A stretch of 20,518 nt of DNA from DAIOSQ01 sp036752465. GTDB lineage: Bacteria > Pseudomonadota > Gammaproteobacteria > Legionellales > Legionellaceae. The notes beneath the pieces were generated by a model. The model was not told the DNA's origin. It made no database searches and worked only from the letters and a program-made list of their open reading frames with translations. A program made the translations under genes and the position numbers. The stretch spans positions 1-20,518 of the forward strand of contig DAIOSQ010000019.1 in NCBI GenBank assembly GCA_036752465.1, read 5' to 3'. Positions 1-8,537 of this stretch are shown here, piece after piece (within the stretch, counting starts at the first letter, position 1; each line of letters opens with the position of its first letter).

Positions 1-567
1 CTAAGTAAACAAAGTATTGATAATTATTTGTATCGTGCCCACGATATTCATAGCGAAAATGCCCCCAACGATGTGTGTTATGCCCTGCCCAGTTCCTCCA
101 GGTGGCTGCCCTTGAGAGGCTGTGCGCGCAATCAAAACCCACCCTCTGATAAATGCCACCATGCCTATTAATTGTATGATGTATACCAAAGCAGCACCAG
201 TTTCGCTGTTTGGACCGAATAATGAATTAAAAGTTGCACTATTGGTACTTGTCAATGTTGTATAGCTCAAAGGACTTGAGTAACCGAATGTAGTATTCAT
301 CACGACAGCAAAACCAGTAGGGAAGTACACCAACATGCTCGCAACAAAGAAATAAACAATAGGTTCTTTTAGACCACCGGCACCATTGTTGCGATTCTCC
401 CCCATCTGTTTCAATGACATGATTGCCTTCATAGCAAAACCTATGCCCATAATATAAGCACCACCTGTTAGCATCGGTTCAACAGGGACTAAATTATTGG
501 CAACATTAACCAGAATCTGACTTTTACTTGTGACCCAACAGCTTATGGAACCATCAGTGCATGTCAT
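1..567 (-). CDS. icmC: IcmC/DotE, Dot/Icm inner-membrane protein
   Basis: This 188-residue protein is predicted to be a small integral inner-membrane component of the Dot/Icm type IVB secretion system. Four hydrophobic segments are visible, at about residues 30-50, 68-90, 122-146 and 163-186. The glycine-rich loop before the last segment fits the IcmC/IcmD/IcmV paralogue family, and Legionella IcmC is of similar length. The gene is complete: its TAG stop occupies the first three bases of the window. The start is 7 nt after the icmG stop, with an AGGA Shine-Dalgarno sequence, so it is translated as part of the icm operon. In Legionella the next gene is icmD, which would lie beyond the left edge. 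Family and position are clear. The precise molecular role of this family is not established. Confidence 0.9.
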   Translation of the reverse strand: MTCTDGSISCWVTSKSQILVNVANNLVPVEPMLTGGAYIMGIGFAMKAIMSLKQMGENRNNGAGGLKEPIVYFFVASMLVYFPTGFAVVMNTTFGYSSPLSYTTLTSTNSATFNSLFGPNSETGAALVYIIQLIGMVAFIRGWVLIARTASQGQPPGGTGQGITHIVGGIFAMNIVGTIQIIINTLFT

Positions 568-574
568 ATTTTCC

Positions 575-1360
575 TCAACTATCGGCTTGATTGAAGCGAA
601 TGATCTGCCCTGAACTCGTCATAACTCGACCTTGTATTGGGTCAATCATCTTGACCACACCACATTTAGCAATGGGTGAACCAACTCTCACAGTGATAGT
701 GTCACCATTTTCTGCAACTAACCAGGCTCTACCTGGAATAACTGCCTGTATATAATAACGAGACTGTTGCGCCTTCAGGACCTTGGCTGTTGGTTTATGT
801 TTTTTTATTTTTTGTGTGACCAAGCGCTCTATTTCCTGTGATTGTGCCGTCGAAATGGCATTCAAGTTTGCTACCACTTTTGCAATCTCAGACAATTTAG
901 TCATCATTTCATTCATGTTGCTGTTGATACCACTCAGCTGGGTATTGAACGTATTCATATCATCGCGCATACTCTGCTGCGTCAACTCTAGCGCAGATAG
1001 TTTTTGTGATACTTTATTATCGACGACTGGAGGAGAGCTCTGCATCAGTTGCTGTACTGGAACCTGTGGCGCTTGCAGCGGAGCTGGATTCGTCGCAACA
1101 GCAGCCACCAGCTTACTATCATCATTTTTTTTGTCGGCATGCCCAGAGATAAATCTTAAAATGACAATTAAAAACACCATAGTAGATAAAGCAATCATAG
1201 CATTCTTGCGGGTATTCAAATTTTTAAATTTTTTCAATATTGTATCGGCAGCACTCTGTGTTTCTTCCGCCGGGACTTCTGTGGTTTCTGTCGATGACTT
1301 GTCAAGACCATCTAGATCTGCTAGTTCAAAATCATCATGATATTGCTCATCTTCCGCCAT
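575..1360 (-). CDS. icmG: IcmG/DotF, bitopic core-complex protein
   Basis: This 261-residue protein matches DotF, about 269 residues in Legionella, which associates with the DotC/D/F/G/H core of the Dot/Icm apparatus. It has an acidic cytoplasmic N-terminus (1-45), one transmembrane helix at about 54-70, and a periplasmic low-complexity stretch rich in Pro, Gln and Val. A coiled coil rich in Leu, Met, Asn and Ser follows at about 115-175, then a compact C-terminal domain at about 195-258 containing YYIQAVIPGRAWL and GQIIRF. It lies 14 nt after the icmE stop and 7 nt before icmC. The ribosome site is weak (GGCGAG), so coupling to icmE translation is plausible. A 185-codon open frame on the opposite strand is a shadow. 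Confidence 0.93.
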   Translation of the reverse strand: MAEDEQYHDDFELADLDGLDKSSTETTEVPAEETQSAADTILKKFKNLNTRKNAMIALSTMVFLIVILRFISGHADKKNDDSKLVAAVATNPAPLQAPQVPVQQLMQSSPPVVDNKVSQKLSALELTQQSMRDDMNTFNTQLSGINSNMNEMMTKLSEIAKVVANLNAISTAQSQEIERLVTQKIKKHKPTAKVLKAQQSRYYIQAVIPGRAWLVAENGDTITVRVGSPIAKCGVVKMIDPIQGRVMTSSGQIIRFNQADS

Positions 1361-1374
1361 TTATGTGCTCGCCG

Positions 1375-4300
1375 TTAAGAAGTTATTTTTAAGTCCTGTG
1401 TAAACAGAACACCAATGCCTGTCCCAGAAAATACCTCAACTGTTGTTGGCCTATTCATACCTTGTTGGGCATATTGTCCCCATGCTTTACCAAGCGTTGC
1501 AAGACCAATCACCGCATTCTCTAAAGTTGAGCGACCAACACCATTTGAAACAGTTGTATTTGATGTTCCTCCGGTACCACCGACTGTGATTGTAGTATTA
1601 GCCGATTGGAATGCATTACCAAAGCCTTCCAAGAAAGTTGAGGCAAATAAGGCGCCGTAGCGTTGGATAAAGTGATGATTCGTCTCGCTAGCTAAAGCCG
1701 TTCGTGCTGTATTCGGATCAATGGCGTAAGCACTGATGGACTGGGTTTTGGGCGCGCCCGGTATCGACAACGAGTTGAAACTAATCACCAATTTGTCAGC
1801 ATTACTCGGCAAATTGAAACTACCGATTAATTTTGCACCTTTGAGCCGCCCAGAGACTATAGTTGCTAGAATAGGGCCAGGCTCATCACTATTTACTGAA
1901 GTATCTATCACCGCAAATAAGATATCCCCCATTTTAATCGTTGCAACACCTTGACTACCGCCTTTCTGACCCTGAGTAGAGTCAGTACCACCACTTGCAT
2001 CGGTCTGTATACCTTGCGCTTGAGAATCACCCGCGTCTTTTTCTGCATTGCCGCTTATATATGTTTGCGCGGTTGTCTTTGACCACTCTTGGATCTCTTG
2101 GCGTGCGGCAGACATCATGGCTGTGGTACGTTGTTGCACCTGTTGCTGAAATTTTTGGTCGGCCATTTGGATCTGTTGTTTTTTGACCATTTCATTTAAT
2201 TTTTTAGCATTTTCGGCCCTTTGATCTGCGATTAATTGTGCCCGGTTACCTCCGATGGACGGGATGGGGGCTGCATTTGCCATTGTTGTTTGGGTATTAT
2301 CGATTGCTGGCGCTTTGTCTAATCCAGGTATATTTAATTCACTTTGAGAGTAACCAGCCTCTTTGAGTATTTGATCGCTAAAGCCGGCTTTTTTCATTTG
2401 CTCGGCAGAGTAGCCCGCATCCTTTAAGTCATTGACAGAAAATCCAGCCGCTTTCAGGGCCGCAGCTGATAACCCTGCGTTTTTTAATTCTTTAGCAGAA
2501 AACCCTGCTTGCTTTAACTCGGTCGGAGTAAACCCAGCTTTCACTAATTCCTCTGCGCTGTAGCCTGCGGCCTTCAATGCACTCGCATCATATCCGGCAG
2601 CTTTCAATTCAGCCGCACTAAAGCCCGCAGCGCGTAAGTCTTTCGCGGTAAATCCCGCCGCTTTCAATGCATCAACGCCAAAGCCTGCATTTCTTAATTG
2701 CGCAGCCGTATAACCGCCCGCTTTCAATTCTGCTGCAGTATAACCAGCAGCTGCCATGGCTTTTGCACTACAACCAAGTGTTTCTTTAATGATCTTAACC
2801 GAAACCCCTGTTGCTTTGGCGGCTTTTAGGGCATCCACACTACAATCAATTTTACGACCCGCCGCGATGATAGCCGCAGGACTTAGACCAGCTGACATCA
2901 TATCTTGCGGGGTAAAACCAGCCGCCAGCAATTCTTGAGGAGTAAATCCAGCATCAGACAGTGCTTTCACATCAAAACCAACGTTTTTTAAGGTATTCAA
3001 AGAACAATGATTCTCATCATGGATTTGCTTTGCAGTAACCCCCCTAACCATAAGTAATTTGAGCTTATTCACATCACACCCCGCAGCCTTGATTGCTGCA
3101 GTTAAGCCAGCATCGGTCTCACCACCAATACCTGTTCCTGCAGCAGCTAATTCTTGTGGACTGAACCCCGCGGCCTGCAAAGCTTGCAAGCCAAAACCCG
3201 CCGCCTTTAAATCTTGCGCACTAAAACCCGCCGCTTTTAAATCTTGCGCGCTAAAACCCGCCGCTTTTAAATCCTGCGCACTAAAACCTGCTGCTTTTAA
3301 GTCTTGCGCGCTAAAACCCGCAGCTTTTAAATCTTGCGCGCTAAAGCCCGCAGCTTTTAAGTCTTGTGCGCTAAAGCCCGCAGCTTTTAAATCCTGCGCA
3401 CTAAAACCGGCTGCTTTTAAATCCTGGGCGCTAAAACCCGCCGCTTTTAAATCTTGTGCACTAAAACCCGCCGCTTTTAAATCCTGCGCACTAAAACCTG
3501 CTGCTTTTAAGTCTTNNNNNNNNNNNNNNNNNNNNNNNNNNNNNNNNNNNNNNNNNNNNNNNNNNNNNNNNNNNNNNNNNNNNNNNNNNNNNNNNNNNNN
3601 NNNNNNNNNNNNNNNGCGCACTAAAACCCGCTGCTTTTAAGTCTTGCGCACTAAAACCCGCCACTTTTAAATCCCGTGCACTAAAACCCGCCGCTTTTAA
3701 ATCTTGCGCGCTAAAACCCGCCGCTTTTAAATCTTGCGCGCTAAAACCGGCCGCTTTTAAATCCTGCGCACTAAAACCGGCCGCTTTTAAGTCTTGCGCG
3801 CTAAAACCAGCCTGCTTTAGCGCAGCAGCATCACAGCCGTTTAGTTCGTGAATGCGTCTTGCGGTGATCCCTTGAGCCAACAATAGCTTTAGTTTATTGG
3901 GATCACAACCTGCAGCTTTTATCTCGCTATCAGGAACGTCCAGCCCGGCTTTTTTTAATTCGCTGGCACTAAAGCCAGCAGCAAGCAGATCCTTATTTGG
4001 AAATCCAGAATTGCTCAAATCTTGGGCGGTGTATCCAAGTGCTTTGATGTCTTTTGCCGAAAATCCAGCACTTTTTAGATCAGCGGCAGAAAAACCAGCA
4101 CTCTTCAAATCAGCGGCAGAAAAACCAGCACTCTTTAAATCAGCCGCAGAAAAACCAGCACTCTTCAAATCAGCCGCAGAAAAACCAACATTCTTCAAAT
4201 CAGCCGCAGAAAACCCAGCAGTTCTCAATTCAGCTGCAGAAAAACCAACATTCTTCAAATCAGCCGCAGAAAACCCAGCAGTTCTCAATTNNNNNNNNNN

Positions 4301-5903
4301 NNNNNNNNNNNNNNNNNNNNNNNNNNNNNNNNNNNNNNNNNNNNNNNNNNNNNNNNNNNNNNNNNNNNNNNNNNNNNNNNNNNNNNNNNNAAAAACCAAC
4401 ATTCTTCAAATCAGCCGCAGAAAACCCAGCAGTTCTCAATTCAGCAGCTGAAAAACCGGCATTTTTTAAAGCCGCTGCACTGCAGCCAGATATTTTATGA
4501 ATTTGAGAAGCCGTAACTCCGCCGAAACGTAATTTTCTGAGTTTTTCAGGATCACAACCTGCGGCCTTGATAGCCAATTCACCTGCGCTAAGGGTGTTTT
4601 GAGCAATTTCCACTGGCGTAAAACCTGCATCACGCAGGTCGCTTACACCCCAGCCCCCACTTTTCAATTCAGCCGCACTACAACCCGCATATTTTCTGAT
4701 TAATAATGCACTCACTCCGGCCAAACGGTCACGCTCAATAGCTCCTGCAGAGCAGCCACCCTTCTTCACATCAGCAGGAGTGATTCCAGGCGGAAGCTCT
4801 CTCTCGCCTTCCAAAATATCTGCAGATGAATAACCTGCCTCCTGCAAATCTTCTGGAGTAAACCCGGCGTTTAGCAAATCTCTGGCAGAATACCCGGCAT
4901 TTTTTAACTCATCCGGGGCAAACCCGGCTTGTTTCAATTGTGCTGCACTGAAACCTGCTTTCTTTAGGTCACTAGCAGTATATCCAGCAACTCTAAGTTG
5001 CGTAGCGCTACACCCATTATTGCGCATAATCACGGCAGCACTCACACCCGCCTGTCGTAATTTACTCAAAGCTGCCGTATCACAACCCGCTTGATGGACA
5101 TCTGCAAGAGAAATATTTGCTGGTAAGCCACTGGCTCGAGCAATTTCATCATCAGAAAACCCTGAACCTTTAAGCTCTCCTGCACTATAACCACCATCCA
5201 TCATTTCTTGAGCACTATACCCAGCGCCATGTACCTCACAAGCAGAAAATCCACACGTTCTTAATTGACCGGCGGTGTATCCTGCTGCTTTGAATTGCAT
5301 AACCGAAAATCCAGCGCTTTTTAACTCGTGGCAGGCGCAAATGCTTTTCAGACTCTCAACGTCATAGCCAGCGTCTTTCAACTGCACACAGGTGCAACCG
5401 TTTTTAAGATCGACGATCCCGGCACCCTGAGCCATAACCTTGTTCAAAGTAGTTTTGTCACAATGGCTATTTTGCAACTCTTGAATCCATAAGCTTTGTT
5501 GAGGGCCAGCACCATTTTCATTAGCCAGAGTTGTAAAACCCACGCCACCTGTACCATTTTGTGGCCCTACATCTTCAATCCCCTGACCAAAGGCTTGGGA
5601 GTGAATAATCGTTGGAATCGCACTGTTGCCAGCTTTACTGGCCTGCGTTGCCTGCTCTTCATTTTGGACTTGCTGCAGCGCTGCATATTCAGCGGTCTGA
5701 TTTATCGCGCCCGGTATAGACTGAAGACTGCCGGGGGTTGACGCCAGATTGACGTCGGGATGGTTTTGTTCAATACTTTTATAAAATTTGTACAAACCGA
5801 TGCAGATGATCAGCAAAAAAATCGCGCTCGTGAATACAATGATAATTCTAGTGCGGGTATTGCTGAAAAGTGCTTTGAGGTTTTCTTTTTTAGTTGCGGC
5901 CAT
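1375..5903 (-). CDS. icmE: IcmE/DotG, repeat-expanded VirB10-like core protein (split only by assembly gaps)
   Basis: DotG forms the central channel of the Dot/Icm core and spans the inner membrane. The N-terminal cytoplasmic tail is followed by a transmembrane helix at residues 19-40. A repeat region of decapeptides like DLKAAGFSAQ runs from about base 5470 down to 2330, and a Gln/Asp/Ser-rich linker follows. The VirB10/TrbI-like C-terminal domain (about 2000-1378) includes MGDILFAVIDTSVNSDEPGP and RYGALFASTFLEGFG. Two runs of 100 N put the visible parts in three different frames. The sequence flanking each run joins in repeat register if the gaps are 30k and 9+30k nt. With minimal closure the protein is 1445 residues, against about 1048 in Legionella pneumophila, and its true length is unknown. 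I see no in-frame stop, so I treat it as functional. It starts 4 nt after the icmK stop. Confidence 0.95.
3181..3820 (-). repeat. Tandem 30-bp array B in icmE (DLKAAGFSAQ units)
   Basis: Ten complete 30-bp units lie at 3211-3510, with a diverged one at 3181-3210. Six units lie right of the gap at 3641-3820, plus a partial one at 3616-3640. Nearly all differences between units are synonymous (for example atcttgcgcg, atcctgcgca, gtcttgtgcg). The few amino-acid changes are one Gln to Arg and one Ala to Val inside the array, and diverged units at its edges. The 35 bases before the gap (3481-3515) are identical to 3271-3305. Confidence 0.95.
3516..3615. other. Assembly gap of 100 N inside the icmE repeats
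   Basis: Exactly 100 unknown bases, a usual scaffold placeholder, so the real size is not known. The left side ends in gtctt and the right side begins gcgca, which together make the normal unit junction gtcttgcgca. The true missing length should therefore be a multiple of 30 nt, including possibly zero. The placeholder's length of 100 is what breaks the reading frame. Confidence 0.95.
4051..4470 (-). repeat. Tandem 30/60-bp array A in icmE (DLKSAGFSAA and ELRTAGFSAADLKNVGFSAA units)
   Basis: Four 30-bp units encoding DLKSAGFSA(A/K) lie at the low-coordinate end. They are followed by a 60-bp second-order repeat encoding alternating ELRTAGFSAA and DLKNVGFSAA. Two adjacent 60-bp copies, 4171-4230 and 4231-4290, differ at a single base. 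A third copy lies right of the gap. Array A is separated from array B by a paired-cysteine module at about 3826-3910. Confidence 0.95.
4291..4390. other. Assembly gap of 100 N inside the icmE repeats
   Basis: Exactly 100 unknown bases. The 51 bases before the gap (4240-4290) are identical to the 51 bases after it (4391-4441). By repeat register the missing sequence is the 9 bases cagctgcag or a close variant, plus a whole number of 30- or 60-bp units. This restores the reading frame. Confidence 0.95.
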
Positions 5904-5907
5904 ATGC

Positions 5908-6999
5908 TTATAACCCTTCTATCTTCAGTTGCATGACCTTTCCATGCCATGATACCAGCAACACAGGCGCTTTTTGTAATTGATATGCGTGCATGCCATC
6001 AGCACTCGTCATACTTTCAATCCAACCTGGGGAAAGTATGGTCAGATTGGTGCGCAAATAGATTTTTTCTTTAAAAAGCCACGCCCGCGCATCACCTCCG
6101 CTAACCACCAATCTTGAACTACCCTCTGGTGGAACACCATCCAGAACATGCAACAATATGTCGCTCGCCGATGGAGGTAGCCCTCTATCTAATGGCATAT
6201 TTTTTGCGTTCGGACCATAACCTTCAACTCTTAAATCCACACGATAATCAACCGCCTTTTGGCCAGGAATCAGGGTCAACATAACTGGCGTATTCAACCC
6301 TTTTAAGCGAACTGCAAGATTGCCGTAATTGTATAATTTAATGGCTTGAATCATCAGCGTATTACTGGTTTTATCCCACTGTATATTGAACGAAGCGGGA
6401 TCGCCTAAATCGTATGCACTAATTGGCCAAGGCGACCCTGTTGAATCTAAAAATACTAATGAGGAGACGAATCCTTGCGATAATCTAATAACAGGTGGTG
6501 TCGAACCAGGAGACAAATTGACAAATTGCGAAGTGGCGGTTGGCTTCGGTGGTGTGCCTGGAGTGGTGCTTTGTGCCAATTCACTTGAATAATACAATTG
6601 TTTTATTCGTATGATTTCGTCGGGTGATAAAGGAAATAGTTGCTGCGCTAGATTACCAAAGGCCAGCTCCTCAATTTGCTGATTGGCAGCTTTTGCAACA
6701 GCTTTAGACATGTCCGCCTCTTTCTCCTCATTCGCCTCAGCACTAGCCCTGCTTGTAGGAGATGAGGCTAGTCTGGTAGGCAGTTGCTGAGCAGCAACGT
6801 CATCTACTTGTTTACTTGTATTGGCAGGGCTATTCTGCGAACCAGGCTGCTGCCCTCCCATTTTCTGCTGCAGCATCTTCAATTGAGCCAAAGCCTGTTG
6901 TGCAGACGTATTGCCTTGTTCTTGTGCTAGCAATATACCAACCTGCGCAAATCCAAGTACCCCCACCCCCCAGGAAATTATCCGAACGCGCCACATCAT
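5908..6999 (-). CDS. icmK: IcmK/DotH, outer-membrane core component
   Basis: This 363-residue protein matches DotH, about 360 residues in Legionella, which forms the outer-membrane-associated ring of the Dot/Icm core with DotC and DotD. A signal peptide is visible: MMWRVRIISW, a hydrophobic stretch, then LLAQ at about residue 23-26. A Gln/Ala/Ser-rich low-complexity segment (30-110) leads to a beta-rich C-terminal domain containing VIRLSQGFVSSLVFLDSTG and PWPISAYDLGDP. The ATG overlaps the icmL TGA by 4 nt, and AGGGG lies 4 nt upstream, so it is coupled to icmL. A second ATG follows immediately. Length, signal peptide and position agree, and I see nothing unusual. Confidence 0.94.
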   Translation of the reverse strand: MMWRVRIISWGVGVLGFAQVGILLAQEQGNTSAQQALAQLKMLQQKMGGQQPGSQNSPANTSKQVDDVAAQQLPTRLASSPTSRASAEANEEKEADMSKAVAKAANQQIEELAFGNLAQQLFPLSPDEIIRIKQLYYSSELAQSTTPGTPPKPTATSQFVNLSPGSTPPVIRLSQGFVSSLVFLDSTGSPWPISAYDLGDPASFNIQWDKTSNTLMIQAIKLYNYGNLAVRLKGLNTPVMLTLIPGQKAVDYRVDLRVEGYGPNAKNMPLDRGLPPSASDILLHVLDGVPPEGSSRLVVSGGDARAWLFKEKIYLRTNLTILSPGWIESMTSADGMHAYQLQKAPVLLVSWHGKVMQLKIEGL

Positions 7000-7649
7000 G
7001 TAACCCCTGTGCCAGCTGGAGCAACGACAAACTGCTCTATACCAATCCCGCGCGGTGAATTCAAAGAAGAAATCCTCTTCACTAGAATTGTTACTACGTT
7101 ATTCTGTTGCGAAAATTCACTCGCACTCTGATAGGTAACCAAGATTGGCATTTGCACCCGCCAGGAGTAACTACCATTGAGTATACCTTTTTGTAAAATG
7201 ATGGGGGCACGCGTAGCAACTGCAGAAACGACCAGTTTCTTGGCTTTGACAGCATCCAAATTATTCGATTGTTGCAGCGCATCCAAAAATTGAGTCCAAC
7301 CAGTTGGCGTAAAAAAACCTGAAGCAGCCTGTAACTCCGAATGATAATTGACAAAATTATAGCTGAAAGCTGCTATTGCCGCTTGATTGGCCCACTGTAG
7401 CACTGCCGAGTCGGATTGATTAGGTGCGTCTAATGGAAATAGTGGTGTTATTCTGCCATTAATGCTAGTTGCAAAGTATTTAGGCGCAGGCGGATGTGTG
7501 ATGATGTAGCTCAAAATAAGACCAAGTATCAAATTAGCCGCCATCGAAATAGTCAAAACAAGCACTATTTTATGTTGACTATCTTTGTAAAACTGATTCC
7601 TCATGGTGACTGCCATCAGTTTATCTGGCGAAGTTATTTTTTCAGTCAT
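6996..7649 (-). CDS. icmL: IcmL/DotI, inner-membrane VirB8-like protein
   Basis: This 217-residue protein is DotI, about 212 residues in Legionella. In that family it forms an inner-membrane complex with DotJ, and its periplasmic domain has a VirB8-like fold. A cytoplasmic tail (1-26) is followed by a transmembrane helix at about 28-50 (ILVLTISMAANLILGLILSY region). The periplasmic domain carries the family pattern FFTPTGWTQFLDALQQS and, later, SYSWRVQMPILVTYQS. The ATG overlaps the icmM stop by 4 nt at one end, and the TGA overlaps icmK by 4 nt at the other. This tight coupling fits the need for matched amounts of DotI and DotJ. Confidence 0.95.
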   Translation of the reverse strand: MTEKITSPDKLMAVTMRNQFYKDSQHKIVLVLTISMAANLILGLILSYIITHPPAPKYFATSINGRITPLFPLDAPNQSDSAVLQWANQAAIAAFSYNFVNYHSELQAASGFFTPTGWTQFLDALQQSNNLDAVKAKKLVVSAVATRAPIILQKGILNGSYSWRVQMPILVTYQSASEFSQQNNVVTILVKRISSLNSPRGIGIEQFVVAPAGTGVT

Positions 7650-7936
7650 GGTACCATTACCTTTTCTTGAGCGTTATCATCATCAACAGGATCAGTGCTT
7701 AATATGGGTTGTGAAGAATAGTTAGGTCTATCCATTGCAATGAGCGCAAGGGGGGGTTTAATGCCGTCAGTTGCATAGTAATTCCGCTCCGATTGACTAA
7801 AATAAATATAATATAAAACACCAGCCAAAGATACATTACACACCACTGAAAAAATCAATAAATGACACGCTGTTCTATAGGTATGCACATAAAACCGTTT
7901 TAAGGCTTTTATTTTATCGCGCGCTGTTTGACTCAT
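7646..7936 (-). CDS. icmM: IcmM/DotJ, truncated DotI-like inner-membrane protein
   Basis: DotJ is a shortened DotI paralogue, with the N-terminal tail and transmembrane helix but almost no periplasmic domain, and it pairs with DotI in the inner membrane. One hydrophobic helix is seen at about residues 23-46, with the short tail YYATDGIKPPLALIAMDRPN behind it, parallel to the start of DotI's periplasmic part. I chose the ATG at 7936 (96 residues, MSQTARDKIK), which begins 10 nt after the icmN stop and has GAG upstream. The Legionella protein is 94 residues. An earlier in-frame ATG at 7978 would give 110 residues and overlap icmN by 32 nt, which is less likely. Confidence 0.9.
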   Translation of the reverse strand: MSQTARDKIKALKRFYVHTYRTACHLLIFSVVCNVSLAGVLYYIYFSQSERNYYATDGIKPPLALIAMDRPNYSSQPILSTDPVDDDNAQEKVMVP

Positions 7937-7946
7937 ACATGTAATC

Positions 7947-8537
7947 TCAAGAAATGACATGTCTAAAAGTGATTTCAATCCGCGAGTTGGGCGATCTGTC
8001 CACTTGTCTCGCAGCCCCTATGATTGGCTTATTGCTTCCCAAGCCTTCTGTAAAGAGCAATCGGCTGTCTATGCCCTGTGACCATAAATAATTCGCAATT
8101 GCTTTGGCTCGCGCCAAAGTTAAAGCCTTTTCACGATTTACAGACATATACTGCACACTATAGCCTGTGATATTAACAGCAATCATCCGAAATTGTTGTA
8201 GATAGCATACCACGTCGTTAAGGAGCGGATAAGCTGCCCAATTCAATTGTGGCGATTCATCTGGAAACAGTCGACTGGATGGGATGCTGATCAAATAATC
8301 TTGCCCCATCGTAATCACAGTAAGCCCTTTCTTTTCTAGTTTTTTTCGCAAGTCAACTGCTGCTTGATCAGTGGCTACTTCTGTTTTATAAGGAAGCTTA
8401 GGGATCAACGACGCCCAATTTAACTGATTTTTGTGACACCCTAACAACAACAGGCTTACCATGAGGAAAACACAACTGTGTCTATGTATTCTATAGTTAG
8501 TACGGTTATTCGCTGCTTGCTTGTTTTGCATTCTCAC
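7947..8537 (-). CDS. icmN: IcmN/DotK, OmpA-like outer-membrane lipoprotein
   Basis: This 196-residue protein matches DotK, about 189 residues in Legionella. It is a lipoprotein of the Dot/Icm outer-membrane complex with an OmpA-type peptidoglycan-binding domain. A signal peptide with lipobox LLLLGC places the lipidated cysteine at about residue 34. The C-terminal OmpA-like domain (about 95-196) shows VNITGYSVQYMSVNREKALT and the closing NSRIEITF. The start at 8537 overlaps the icmO end by 32 nt. ATGs at residues 3 and 26 are alternatives, but the basic n-region RIHRHS favours an upstream start. I am sure of the family and unsure of the exact start. Confidence 0.92.
   Translation of the reverse strand: MRMQNKQAANNRTNYRIHRHSCVFLMVSLLLLGCHKNQLNWASLIPKLPYKTEVATDQAAVDLRKKLEKKGLTVITMGQDYLISIPSSRLFPDESPQLNWAAYPLLNDVVCYLQQFRMIAVNITGYSVQYMSVNREKALTLARAKAIANYLWSQGIDSRLLFTEGLGSNKPIIGAARQVDRSPNSRIEITFRHVIS

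Noticed and set aside
783..1340. 185-codon plus-strand open frame opposite icmG
   Set aside because: It is antisense to a confident icmG in a tight operon. The cysteine- and serine-rich product has no recognisable domain and reads as a shadow.
3491..4402. Interpretation of icmE as three separate genes or a frameshifted pseudogene
   Set aside because: The frame changes fall exactly at the two 100-N placeholders, and repeat register predicts in-frame gap lengths. All DotG domains are present.
3211..4470. CRISPR array as an explanation for the regular repeats
   Set aside because: The 30-bp units are head to tail with no unique spacers, lie inside a coding frame and encode a conserved decapeptide.
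3059..4500. Long plus-strand open frames of Lys/Ala/Pro-rich or Gln/Asn/His-rich repeats opposite icmE
   Set aside because: A 30-bp repeat keeps frames open on both strands because 30 is a multiple of 3. These frames are shadows of the DotG repeats, cross the N gaps and have no ribosome sites.
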